DNA of 64,000 nucleotides, taken from the NCBI RefSeq assembly GCF_005048855.1, contig NZ_SUME01000005.1, forward strand, positions 310,001 through 374,000, written 5' to 3'. Each line of letters begins with the position of its first letter. Positions within the stretch are counted from its first letter, which is position 1. Both the position numbers and the translations under genes were made by a program. Positions 15,920-25,070 of the stretch are shown here, one piece after another. Source of the stretch: Sphingobacterium olei (GTDB lineage: Bacteria; Bacteroidota; Bacteroidia; Sphingobacteriales; Sphingobacteriaceae). Below the pieces are notes generated by a model that made no database searches, had not been told where the DNA came from, and worked only from the letters and a program-made list of their open reading frames with translations.

Positions 15920-16945
15920 ATGGGAATAGATAAGAACGATCTCTTTAATGAGATTATAAAAATTGGTACTGCAAACAGATCAAAAAAGGATCAGATCGTA
16001 GATGGAATAACGAGTGCAATAGAATTAAGGATGTTGGAAGTGGGAGATAAATTGCCCTCCGTAAATGAAATGATTAAGGCTTTAGGTTTCGCCAGACAGA
16101 CTATCGTGAACTCTTACCAGGAATTAATTGAAAGAGGAATTGTTGAATCTACCAACAGATTAGGCTATTTTATAGCACAGGACGAAGTTCGCCAAAAATT
16201 GAAGGTGTGCCTTGTTCTCTATGCGTTTGATACGTTTCAAGAAACATTTTATGAATGTTTCAGAAAAAGCTTGGGGCCAGGTATACAAGTGGACGTCTTC
16301 TTCCATCATAACAATTATCGGGTTTTTCAAAATACAATACAGGATGTGAAGTCCAAATATGGAATGTATGTCATAGCACCTATAGCTGGGCCAAATACAC
16401 GGGAACTTTTGGAAGAGCTGCCAAGCCAAAAAACATTGATTGTGGATCGCTATGTCGAACTCGATGCCTCCTATTCTTATATTGCGCAGGAGTTTAGAAA
16501 ATCTTCGTATGAAGCGTTTTCTGCTTTGGCAGATGAGATCAAGAAATTCGACGAATTTGTTTTCTTTTTTAAATATAATTCTGCCGAACCTAGCGAAGTA
16601 TTAGATTCGTTCAGGCAGTTTGTATCTGATTATAATATAAAGGGGGTTATCCGGGGCGAATATGAAAAAGATAGTATCGAGCCTAACAAAGTGTATTTCA
16701 CGATCCATAATTTGGAGTTGTGGGAGATGTTAAAAGACATCAAAGTGAAAAACCTGAAACTGGGCAAGGAACTAGGCATACTGTCCCATAATGACGATAG
16801 CGTCAAAGAAATTATATTTAATGGAATAACCACATTTTCCATTGACTTTGCCGAAATGGGCAGACTAGCCGCCGCGTATGTACTCGATCGGAAGCCTATC
16901 CAACATATTATGCCCAGTAAACTGTTTAAGCGTAATTCTCTTTAA
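15920..16945 (+). CDS. GntR-family regulator with periplasmic-binding-like sensor
   Basis: This 341-residue regulator has a GntR winged helix at residues about 20-85 (DGITSAIELRMLEVGDKLPS, RQTIVNSYQELIERGIVES). Residues about 95-330 resemble the LacI/periplasmic sugar-binding fold (KVCLVLYAFDTFQETFYECF, GMYVIAPIAGP, KTLIVDRYVELDASYSYI, LGILSHNDDSVKEIIFNGITT). In Bacteroidetes this architecture senses mono- or oligosaccharides and controls sugar loci. It is 6 bp upstream of the symporter gene and heads the PUL. It probably represses its own promoter and the susC transcript through the shared AT-rich motif, with release on binding a sugar such as fucose or galactose (inference). Confidence 0.88.
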   Translation: MGIDKNDLFNEIIKIGTANRSKKDQIVDGITSAIELRMLEVGDKLPSVNEMIKALGFARQTIVNSYQELIERGIVESTNRLGYFIAQDEVRQKLKVCLVLYAFDTFQETFYECFRKSLGPGIQVDVFFHHNNYRVFQNTIQDVKSKYGMYVIAPIAGPNTRELLEELPSQKTLIVDRYVELDASYSYIAQEFRKSSYEAFSALADEIKKFDEFVFFFKYNSAEPSEVLDSFRQFVSDYNIKGVIRGEYEKDSIEPNKVYFTIHNLELWEMLKDIKVKNLKLGKELGILSHNDDSVKEIIFNGITTFSIDFAEMGRLAAAYVLDRKPIQHIMPSKLFKRNSL

Positions 16946-16951
16946 CGTCAC

Positions 16952-18550
16952 ATGGATAATGTTTCGTTTTTTACATTTGCGGGCCTGATCGTTTTTGCCG
17001 TTGTCTTTTCTACCGTAAAAGCCGTAAAAAATAGGAGCAAGAATACGGTTTCGGGCTTTTTTCTAGCGAACAGGTCAAACGGATTTCTTCTCGTGGGAGC
17101 CTCTCTTTATTTCAGTAATATCTCCGCCAATCAGTTTATTGGAGAAAACGAATCCGTTTTTATCAACAACATGTCAGTAATCGGATGGGGCGTTACTTCT
17201 GTTTTTGCAATGTTGATCGTATCGGAATATTTTGTTCCCATTTACCTGAAGACCGGCATCAGTACCATTCCTGATTTTTTGGAGAAGCGGTATGATGCTG
17301 GGACCAAAAATCTGGTTTCCATTGTTTTTTTGTTCAGTTACATTCTCAGCCTGCTACCCACTGTGTTGTATGGAGGTGCTGTAGCATTCAATAGTTTGTT
17401 TCATATTTCGGAGCGGTTGCAGATCGGACACTGGGAAGGCTTATGGCTCACCGTATGGTTTATTGGATTGATTGGATTAATATATAGTGTGCTCGGCGGG
17501 TTGCGCGCCATCAATATTTCAGATATCATACTTACATCGGGACTTTTCGTGCTGATGATTGTCCTTCCTTATTATGGGTTAAAATACCTGGGAGAAGGTT
17601 CGTTTATGTCTGGGGTGCATATACTTTTGCATGAGAAGGCAGCCCATTTAAATGCGATTGGAGGCCCGGATGATGCCATTCCATTTTCTACATTATTTAC
17701 GGGAATGATTATCGTCAATCTTTATTATTGGGGAATGGAGCAATATATTGTACAACAGATTCTGGCTGGAAAGAGTCTTCAGGACAGTCAGAAAGGTATC
17801 GCATTGACTTGTGGAGCGAAATTGCTGTCACCGCTTCTCATCAATATTCCGGGGCTTATTGCTGTACACTTATATACTGATTTGCCTAATTCAAGTGCCG
17901 TGTTCCCGACATTGGCAAAAGATGTGTTGCCAGCTGTCATGGCTGGGTTAACTGCAGCGGTGTTATTTGGTGCCGCCTTAAATACATTCAATGCCGGGTT
18001 AAATGGCGCAAGCTCCTTGTTTGTGTTTAATATTTTCAGACCGTACACGCTAAAAAGAAAAGGTAGTGTAGATGAAAAAGAGATCTTAAGAGCGGGTAAG
18101 CTCTTTCAGATCTGCGTGGCATTATTGGCTATGTGCATCGCACCTTTTATACTCTTTTCTGAAAAAGGCTTTTACTTCTATATTCAGAAAGTTAGCGGAA
18201 TCTTTAGTGTGCCCATCTTTACCATTATTTTTATTGGCTTTTTTAAAACACGGATTCCCGCCCTTGCAGCCAAAATTGCCGTGATCTTTTTTATAATCTG
18301 TTATGTGTTGAGCCAATTTATACTTGACCTGGATATTCATTTTTTACATGCACTCGCTATAATCTTTCTGGTTACCACGCTTCTGATGTTTTTAATCGGT
18401 CGGATTAAGCCGATGGAACAAAGTTATGTATTGATAATGGATAATAAAGTGGATATCAAACCATGGGCTAATAGGTGGTATTGGTACCTGATATTGATCG
18501 TGCTCATGGTGTGTGTGTACATTGTCTTTTCTCCATTAGGAATCGCTTGA
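16952..18550 (+). CDS. Sodium/sugar symporter (SSS family)
   Basis: This complete 532-residue inner-membrane protein has about 14 hydrophobic helices. SSS hallmarks are the SGFFLANRS loop after helix 1, the unwound first core helix with SLYFSNISANQFIGENE, YSVLGGLRAINISD, and the helix with NTFNAGLNGASSLFVFNI. It lies 6 bp after the GntR regulator, so the two are co-transcribed. In the PUL it would import the monosaccharide released in the periplasm, probably galactose or fucose. Placing a sodium symporter with the regulator, ahead of susC, suggests that sugar uptake and sensing are controlled together. Confidence 0.88.
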   Translation: MDNVSFFTFAGLIVFAVVFSTVKAVKNRSKNTVSGFFLANRSNGFLLVGASLYFSNISANQFIGENESVFINNMSVIGWGVTSVFAMLIVSEYFVPIYLKTGISTIPDFLEKRYDAGTKNLVSIVFLFSYILSLLPTVLYGGAVAFNSLFHISERLQIGHWEGLWLTVWFIGLIGLIYSVLGGLRAINISDIILTSGLFVLMIVLPYYGLKYLGEGSFMSGVHILLHEKAAHLNAIGGPDDAIPFSTLFTGMIIVNLYYWGMEQYIVQQILAGKSLQDSQKGIALTCGAKLLSPLLINIPGLIAVHLYTDLPNSSAVFPTLAKDVLPAVMAGLTAAVLFGAALNTFNAGLNGASSLFVFNIFRPYTLKRKGSVDEKEILRAGKLFQICVALLAMCIAPFILFSEKGFYFYIQKVSGIFSVPIFTIIFIGFFKTRIPALAAKIAVIFFIICYVLSQFILDLDIHFLHALAIIFLVTTLLMFLIGRIKPMEQSYVLIMDNKVDIKPWANRWYWYLILIVLMVCVYIVFSPLGIA

Positions 18551-18590
18551 TATTAGGTATTTATACTTTTATAATTTTTTTTACAAATAA

Positions 18591-18622
18591 TTTGCGCAGT
18601 AAATGTATTTGCTTTATATTTG
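18591..18622 (+). promoter_or_regulatory. susC promoter
   Basis: TTTG at 18591-18594, a 20-nt spacer and TATATTTG at 18615-18622 match both elements of the Bacteroidetes consensus exactly. Transcription should begin near 18629, leaving a leader of about 100 nt before the susC start at 18732. Confidence 0.65.
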
Positions 18623-18634
18623 ATTATAGTATAG

Positions 18635-18652
18635 TATAGAATAGTATATGAT
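18635..18652 (+). promoter_or_regulatory. Candidate GntR operator in the susC leader
   Basis: TATAGAATAGTATATGAT sits a few bases after the predicted transcription start and shares 16 of 18 bases with the site in the regulator promoter (15845-15862, minus strand). It is embedded in a longer run of ATAGT repeats from 18626, with imperfect dyad symmetry. Binding here would block initiation or early elongation. Confidence 0.5.
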
Positions 18653-18731
18653 TATTTAATTTTATACGATACATATTATAAACATTGTTATCTAAATCCG
18701 GTAACCTTTTAAAAAACCAAAAAAAAAATCT

Positions 18732-21700
18732 ATGTGTCATTTTTATTTTTTTGCGAGGAGAATTCGGCACGTGCTGTTATTCTTGCTAGGCACTTTCCTC
18801 CTTTTGCCTTCATTGTGGGCTCAAGATTCCTTTGACCTGAAGGGAATCGTATTGGATAGTGTCAGCCAGCAACCGTTGGCAAATGTTTCCGTATTGATTA
18901 AAGGTACGAGAGAAGCAACAAGTACGGATAATAACGGAAGATTCGTTATGAGAGGTTTTAAAGATAACTCTGCGTTAGAATTTTCGTTGATCAGTTACCA
19001 TCGGAAAGAGATTGTTGTTGAAGGACGAAGCGATCTCGTTGTACAGATGGTTTCAGCCGAGTCTGAAATTGAAGAGGTAGCAGTTGTGGCGTATGGTAGC
19101 CAAAGAAAGAGCAGTATGGTAGCCTCTATTACGACTGTAAACCCAAAAGAACTGAAAGGGCCGACTTCGAATCTAACAAATATGTTGGCTGGTAGGGTAT
19201 CGGGTATGATAGCCTATCAACGTAGCGGTGAGCCGGGTGCGGATAATGCTTCCTTCTTTATTAGGGGAGTAGGTAGCTTTGGTGCGGGAAAAAAAGATCC
19301 ACTGATCTTGATCGATGGTATGGAATCTACTGCCACAGATTTGGCCCGTTTGCAACCAGATGATATTTCTGGGTTTTCTGTATTGAAGGATGCAGCCGCT
19401 TCAGCACTTTATGGTGCGCGTGGAGCAAACGGTGTGGTCTTGGTCACGACGAAAAACGGTCTCATAGGAAAAGCGAAATTTAACGTTCGTTTTGAAAACT
19501 CTTTGTCGACAAATACACGAAATTTCAAGTTTGCAGACAATATCACGTATATGCAAATGGCGAATGAGGCCGTATTGACCCGTAATCCAAAAGCTGCATT
19601 ACCTTACGATCAAAACAAGATCGACCATACGCGCAACGGGGATGATCCTTATTTATATCCCAGCAATAACTGGATGGATCAATTGATTAAGGATTATACA
19701 AATAACCAACGTTTGAATTTTAACGTTACCGGCGGTGGAAATTTAGCACAGTATTATGTTGCCGGTACCATGAACATCGATAATGGAAATCTAAAATCAG
19801 AGAATACCAATAAATTCGATAATAATATTCAACTTAAAAATTATTCTGTTCGCTCCAATATCTCTTTAAATATTACGCCTATTACAGAGGCATTTATTCG
19901 GACCTATGCACAGTTTGATGATTATAGAGGGCCAATAGGTGGTTATGATGAGTGGGGTAATATGATTAACGGTGGTCAACGTGTATTTAAGGAAGCGATG
20001 TGGTCCAACCCGGTTATGTTTCCAGCCGTCTATCCAGGTTCTTATGCTCCATTTACAACGCATCCGTTGTTTGGTAACGCCTTGGTACGGCAAACCAATA
20101 CATTGTACAATAACCCGTATGCAAGAATGGTTTCCGGTTATCAAGAATATAATACCTCCACGGTAAATGTACAATTGGAAGTAAAACAGAAGTTTGATTT
20201 CATTACGGAAGGATTATCGGGAAGATTAATGGCTTATACACAACGTTATTCTTATTTCGATGTAGCACGCTCCTTCAATCCGTTTTACTACAATTTGATT
20301 TATATCCCAGCGGCTAATCAAAGCATTTTGAACCCATTGAATCCGGATGGGGGTACCGAATACCTAAGTTATGATGCGGGCCGGAGAAGACAAAATACGA
20401 CAACATATGGAGAGTTAGCATTAAATTACAATAGGCGTTTTGGTGCCGATCATGAAGTAACGGGCATGGCTATTGGTATTATCCGTAACTATGTAACGGC
20501 CGATGGGGGCGACTTGCAGACCGCGCTGCCTGCTAGAAACCTAGGGGTATCAGGCCGTTTAACCTATTCTTTTAAAGATAAATATCTGTTTGAAGGAAAC
20601 TTTGGTTACAACGGGTCTGAACGTTTTGCAGAAAATAATCGTTTTGGCTTCTTTCCTTCATTTGGTGTAGGTTGGAATGTTCATGAGGAGAAGCCATTTG
20701 AGTTTATGCTACCAGTTATCAGTCGATTGAAATTAAGAGCTACTTACGGGGTAATCGGTAATGATCAAATCGGAGAATGGTATGATAGATTTTTTTACCT
20801 ATCAAATGTAAATCCAAATGATGGAGGAAGAGGTTTTTCATGGGGTAACCGATGGGATTTTTCTCGTCCCGGTTATGGAATATATAGGTATGCCAATGAT
20901 CAAATTACGTGGGAAAAAGCAACGACATTTGATGCGGGATTTGATTTGACTTTGGTCAATGGGCTTAATGTGATCTTTGACTACTATCATTCCAAAAGAA
21001 GTCAAATTTTAACATATCGTTCAACTCTTCCAAGCTCAATGGGCTTCCAGTCAAGTATTCAGGCAAATCTGGGCGAAGCTGAAAATAGAGGATTTGATAT
21101 TTCATTTGATTACAATAAATCATACAGCAACTCACTATGGACGCAGTTTCGTGCAAATATGACGTATGCTACAAATAAAGTGTTGGTCAACGAAGAGCCG
21201 AACTATCCTGCAGATTTGAAACATCTAACTCAAGTAGGACGTCCGATGAGACAGGAATATGGTTTGATTGCGGAACGGTTATTTGTGGATGATATCGAAG
21301 CTAATAATTCTCCAGAGCAGAATTTCGGAGGTCTGATTCCGACGATGGGTGGTGACATTAAATACAGGGATATCAATGGCGATGGAAGAATAACAGATTT
21401 GGATAAGGTACCGCTTGGATATCCAACAGATCCGGAGATTATTTATGGCTTAGGTTTTTCTGTAGGGTACAAAAATTTTGATGCCAGTGCATTTTTCCAA
21501 GGCTCAGCAAGATCATCATTTTTCATTGACCCAGGGAATGTTACGCCATTTGCACTAAATGGCGGATTTCAAAATGGATTGCTGGAGGTAATTGCTGATG
21601 ACTATTGGTCTGAAGATAATCAAAATTTGCATGCATTCTGGCCAAGGTTGACAGATGGATTTAACAATAACAATAATCAGCGGTCCAGCTGGTGGATGCG

Positions 21701-21920
21701 TGACGGAGCATTTCTCCGGTTGAAATCTGTAGAACTAGGATATAATATGCCGACTGCATTATCGCAACGATTCAGAGTATCTAACCTACGTCTGTATTTA
21801 AATGGTATGAATCTTTTTGCATGGAGCAAATTTAAGCTGTGGGATACAGAAATGGGAGGCAATGGATTGGGATATCCAATTCAGGCCGTTTATAATGTTG
21901 GAATTAATGTTGGTTTTTAA
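18732..21920 (+). CDS. SusC-type TonB-dependent outer-membrane transporter
   Basis: This 1062-residue glycan importer has a signal peptide (hydrophobic core LLFLLGTFLLLPSLWAQ), then a carboxypeptidase-D-like domain (about 35-110, GIVLDSVSQQPLANVSVLIKG). A plug domain follows with the SusC signatures LAGRVSGMI, SFFIRGVGSFG, DPLILIDGM and VLKDAAASALYGARGANGV, and then a 22-strand barrel ending in NVGINVGF. There is no STN domain, so anti-sigma signalling is not expected. It pairs with SusD 12 bp downstream and takes up oligosaccharides using TonB energy. It follows the predicted promoter and operator and begins the main structural part of the PUL. Confidence 0.95.
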   Translation: MCHFYFFARRIRHVLLFLLGTFLLLPSLWAQDSFDLKGIVLDSVSQQPLANVSVLIKGTREATSTDNNGRFVMRGFKDNSALEFSLISYHRKEIVVEGRSDLVVQMVSAESEIEEVAVVAYGSQRKSSMVASITTVNPKELKGPTSNLTNMLAGRVSGMIAYQRSGEPGADNASFFIRGVGSFGAGKKDPLILIDGMESTATDLARLQPDDISGFSVLKDAAASALYGARGANGVVLVTTKNGLIGKAKFNVRFENSLSTNTRNFKFADNITYMQMANEAVLTRNPKAALPYDQNKIDHTRNGDDPYLYPSNNWMDQLIKDYTNNQRLNFNVTGGGNLAQYYVAGTMNIDNGNLKSENTNKFDNNIQLKNYSVRSNISLNITPITEAFIRTYAQFDDYRGPIGGYDEWGNMINGGQRVFKEAMWSNPVMFPAVYPGSYAPFTTHPLFGNALVRQTNTLYNNPYARMVSGYQEYNTSTVNVQLEVKQKFDFITEGLSGRLMAYTQRYSYFDVARSFNPFYYNLIYIPAANQSILNPLNPDGGTEYLSYDAGRRRQNTTTYGELALNYNRRFGADHEVTGMAIGIIRNYVTADGGDLQTALPARNLGVSGRLTYSFKDKYLFEGNFGYNGSERFAENNRFGFFPSFGVGWNVHEEKPFEFMLPVISRLKLRATYGVIGNDQIGEWYDRFFYLSNVNPNDGGRGFSWGNRWDFSRPGYGIYRYANDQITWEKATTFDAGFDLTLVNGLNVIFDYYHSKRSQILTYRSTLPSSMGFQSSIQANLGEAENRGFDISFDYNKSYSNSLWTQFRANMTYATNKVLVNEEPNYPADLKHLTQVGRPMRQEYGLIAERLFVDDIEANNSPEQNFGGLIPTMGGDIKYRDINGDGRITDLDKVPLGYPTDPEIIYGLGFSVGYKNFDASAFFQGSARSSFFIDPGNVTPFALNGGFQNGLLEVIADDYWSEDNQNLHAFWPRLTDGFNNNNNQRSSWWMRDGAFLRLKSVELGYNMPTALSQRFRVSNLRLYLNGMNLFAWSKFKLWDTEMGGNGLGYPIQAVYNVGINVGF

Positions 21921-21932
21921 TTATAGAAAATC

Positions 21933-23846
21933 ATGAAAATTAAAAATATTTTACAAATTGTATTATCAGCTTCGATTTTGAGTTTGTCGTCTTGTAATTT
22001 TTTGGATGTAACGCCGGATAACTTACCTACTGTTGATAATGCATTCACCCGGCGAAGCGAAGCCCTCAAGTATTTGGCTACTTGTTATTCATATCTTCCG
22101 AATGACGGAGAACCTACTCAAAATGTGGCTTATATGGGGGGAGACGAATTTTGGTACGACTTTCCGTCCGTCAGTATCACGACTACGAATTGGAATATAG
22201 CACGCGGCAACCAACGCGTTACGGATCCTTATGTAAATTATTGGGACGGTAATTTTGGTGCTAAATCCATGTTTCAGGCGATAAGGGACTGCAATATTTT
22301 CCTGGAAAATGTGACGGATGAAAATAAGGTGTTGGATCTTTCAATCGATGAAAGACAGAGTTGGATTGGAGAAGTGGAATTTCTTAAAGCTTACTATCAT
22401 TTTATCTTGCTACGTCATTACGGTCCCATTCCTATAACAGATGCAAGTCAACCTGTAAATACACCTATTGAAGAAACACAGGTTAAGCGTGCTCCTGTGG
22501 ACGAGGTAGTAGATTTTATCGTAACACTCTTGGATAACGCTATTGAAAAGCTGCCTCAGGCTGTATCTGCACCGGTAACTGATTTGGGGAGAATTACAAA
22601 GCCTATCGCGATGGCCATCAAAGCTAAAGTTTTGCTGTATGCCGCTAGTCCTTTGTTTAACGGAAACCCGGATTATACTACTTTTAGAGATAAGGAAGGG
22701 GTGGCATTATTTAATCCAACTTATGACAATACTAAATGGACAAAAGCAGCTGAAGCAGCCAAAGAGGCTATTGACATAGCACATAGTTTGGGTGTTAAAT
22801 TATACGAATTTCCGGGAACGACTTTCCCGATATCCGAAACCACACAAATTCAGATGAGTATTCGAAATGCAGTTACAGAAGCGTGGAATTCTGAAATTAT
22901 TTGGGGAAATCCTAATTCACGTACATGGCAGATGCAATATTCTGCTATGGCCCAGATAGATCCGAATAGGGCAGGTAACAACAGTGTGCACGGTACTATG
23001 GCGCCCACCATAAAAATTATTGAACAGTTTTATACCAAAAATGGTGTGCCGATATACGAAGACAAGACATTGGATTTTTCGAATATAACTCAACTCAGAA
23101 ATGGGACAAATGATGAGCGCTATAATCTTATACCAAATTATCCGACGGCTCGACTGCATTTTGATCGTGAAAATAGATTTTATGCGTCAGTCGGATTCGA
23201 TGGGGGTATTTGGTTTATGGAAAATACACCTAGCCGAAGTGATGAGGATACGTTTAAAGGCATGTTTAAATTAGGACAATTGGGAAGCTCTTCCTTAGTG
23301 ACGATAACCACCTATTATCCGAAAAAATTGGTGAATTGGCAATTTGCATTTAGAGACGGAAATAGCAGTCATATCGAAGAATATCCTTTTCCAATGATAC
23401 GTTTGGCAGATCTGTATTTAATGTATGCGGAAGCACTGAATGAAAGTGCGGGCCCATCAGCAGAGGTCTATGAATACTTGGACTTAGTGAGGAAGAGAGC
23501 CAATTTAAAAGGGGTACAGGAATCGTGGTCTGATTATTCGTTGAATCCGAACAAACCAAATACGAAAGAAGGATTGCGTGAGATTATCCAGCGCGAACGT
23601 AATATAGAGATGTGTTTTGAGGGCTCTCGTTTTTGGGATTTACGTCGTTGGAAATTGGCCGCACAAGAATTAAATAAAAATATTACAGGATGGGATAGAA
23701 ACCAAGATAAAGATTATCCACAATTGTTTTATACGATAAATACGTTTTTCAGACAGCGATTTATTGCGCCCCGGGATTATTTCTGGCCAATCAAAGAGTC
23801 TAATTTGTTAGTAAACCCCAATCTGGTTCAGAATCCAGGATGGTAA
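21933..23846 (+). CDS. SusD-like surface glycan-binding lipoprotein
   Basis: This 637-residue lipoprotein has a signal ending in the lipobox LSLSSC. The SusD N-terminal motif is NFLDVTPDNLPTVDNAF. The TPR-like helical region contains WIGEVEFLKAYYHFILLRHYGPIP, and the C-terminal RagB/SusD domain includes YPFPMIRLADLYLMYAEALNE, RERNIEMCFEGSRFWDLRRW and a closing NPGW. It forms the lid of the neighbouring SusC. At 637 residues it is somewhat longer than the typical 500-600, which may mean extra loops for a branched ligand. Confidence 0.95.
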   Translation: MKIKNILQIVLSASILSLSSCNFLDVTPDNLPTVDNAFTRRSEALKYLATCYSYLPNDGEPTQNVAYMGGDEFWYDFPSVSITTTNWNIARGNQRVTDPYVNYWDGNFGAKSMFQAIRDCNIFLENVTDENKVLDLSIDERQSWIGEVEFLKAYYHFILLRHYGPIPITDASQPVNTPIEETQVKRAPVDEVVDFIVTLLDNAIEKLPQAVSAPVTDLGRITKPIAMAIKAKVLLYAASPLFNGNPDYTTFRDKEGVALFNPTYDNTKWTKAAEAAKEAIDIAHSLGVKLYEFPGTTFPISETTQIQMSIRNAVTEAWNSEIIWGNPNSRTWQMQYSAMAQIDPNRAGNNSVHGTMAPTIKIIEQFYTKNGVPIYEDKTLDFSNITQLRNGTNDERYNLIPNYPTARLHFDRENRFYASVGFDGGIWFMENTPSRSDEDTFKGMFKLGQLGSSSLVTITTYYPKKLVNWQFAFRDGNSSHIEEYPFPMIRLADLYLMYAEALNESAGPSAEVYEYLDLVRKRANLKGVQESWSDYSLNPNKPNTKEGLREIIQRERNIEMCFEGSRFWDLRRWKLAAQELNKNITGWDRNQDKDYPQLFYTINTFFRQRFIAPRDYFWPIKESNLLVNPNLVQNPGW

Positions 23847-23863
23847 ATTTAAATTATTTAGAG

Positions 23864-25060
23864 ATGAGTACAATGATTTCAAACAAAAAATATTTCCTTT
23901 TTTATTGGCTTGTTGGCTTATTAAGCCTAGGAAGCTGTAAGGACGATCATTTTAACGGTATTGTAGAAGGTAACACAGTTCCGCCGGGACCAGTGACCAA
24001 CATACAGGTTACCAATGATCATGGTAAAGCCATTTTGCGGTACACATTGCCAGGCGATGATGACTTGTTATATGTAAAGGCAGAATATCCATTGCCAAAT
24101 GGCCAGATGCGTGTGATCAAATCTTCACAATATTCAAACGAATTAACTGTAGATGGTTTCGCAAATACCGATCCGTATCAGATTAAATTGTATGCGGTAA
24201 ACAAGAGTGAGGTGAGTTCTGTCGCGACAGATGTGACCGTCCAACCTAAAGAACCTATTTTTAATCTTGTCTTCGATCAGATTCAGGTAACCTCCAGCTT
24301 TGGTGGCGTTCGGATTCGGTCATTAAATACGTTGAAAGGGAGCGTGGTTGTTGTTCCAATGGTAGATTCCTTAGGAACCGGAGAGTACGTGCAATTGGAT
24401 TCATATTACACAGAAGATTCGCTGATCAACTACAATGTTCGGGGGCTAAAATCCGAGGAAATGAAATTCGCATTTTATGTCAGGGATCGTTGGTTGAATA
24501 CTTCCGACACCTTGTTTGCATCTGTAACACCATTGGAAGAAAATTTGTTGGATAGAAATCTGTTTCAAGCAATACGGCTTCCAAATGATGCTGACTTCAG
24601 ATTCGATACCAATCTTCCTATGCTTTGGGATGGGAATTTGAGTATCGGAAAGTGGCCAAGTCTTTATACACAGGATATCGCCAGTTCACCGACTTCGCTG
24701 ACGTTTTCAATCGGTAAAGAAGCTAAAATAAGTCGTGTTGTCGTGTTTCCGCGCCGCGAAAATGGCTTCTATGATAAAGGGAACCTAAGAGAATTTGAAA
24801 TTTGGGCAAGCAACGAATACACACAAGACGGATCATGGGATAGCTGGACCAAGTTAGCATCTTGTTTGGTTGTAAAGCCCTCCGGTACACCGGTGGGAAC
24901 ATCTACAGCTGCTGATGAAGCTGCAGGTACTATTGGATGGTCATTTGATATGCCCGAAGATGCATTAAAGTATAAATATTTAAGGATAAGAAATTTACGT
25001 AATTGGCAGGGCAGTTATTTCATGCAAATACGGCAAATTCAAATTTGGGGTGTATATTAA
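23864..25060 (+). CDS. Surface lipoprotein with DUF4959/DUF5000-type domains
   Basis: About 398 residues. The longest frame starts at 23840 across the susD stop codon; the ATG at 23864 (or 23873) just before the signal core YFLFYWLVGLLSLGSC is preferred. After the lipobox cysteine there are two fibronectin-like segments (GPVTNIQVTNDHGKAILRY, then VFDQIQVTSSFGGVRI). The C-terminal discoidin-like sandwich has LWDGNLSIGKWP, FSIGKEAKISRVVVFPR and YLRIRNLRNW, ending IRQIQIWGVY. These are features of DUF4959/DUF5126/DUF5000 proteins found after susD in many PULs. It is likely a SusE/F-position surface glycan-binding protein. Confidence 0.8.
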   Translation: MSTMISNKKYFLFYWLVGLLSLGSCKDDHFNGIVEGNTVPPGPVTNIQVTNDHGKAILRYTLPGDDDLLYVKAEYPLPNGQMRVIKSSQYSNELTVDGFANTDPYQIKLYAVNKSEVSSVATDVTVQPKEPIFNLVFDQIQVTSSFGGVRIRSLNTLKGSVVVVPMVDSLGTGEYVQLDSYYTEDSLINYNVRGLKSEEMKFAFYVRDRWLNTSDTLFASVTPLEENLLDRNLFQAIRLPNDADFRFDTNLPMLWDGNLSIGKWPSLYTQDIASSPTSLTFSIGKEAKISRVVVFPRRENGFYDKGNLREFEIWASNEYTQDGSWDSWTKLASCLVVKPSGTPVGTSTAADEAAGTIGWSFDMPEDALKYKYLRIRNLRNWQGSYFMQIRQIQIWGVY

Positions 25061-25070
25061 TCAATATATT

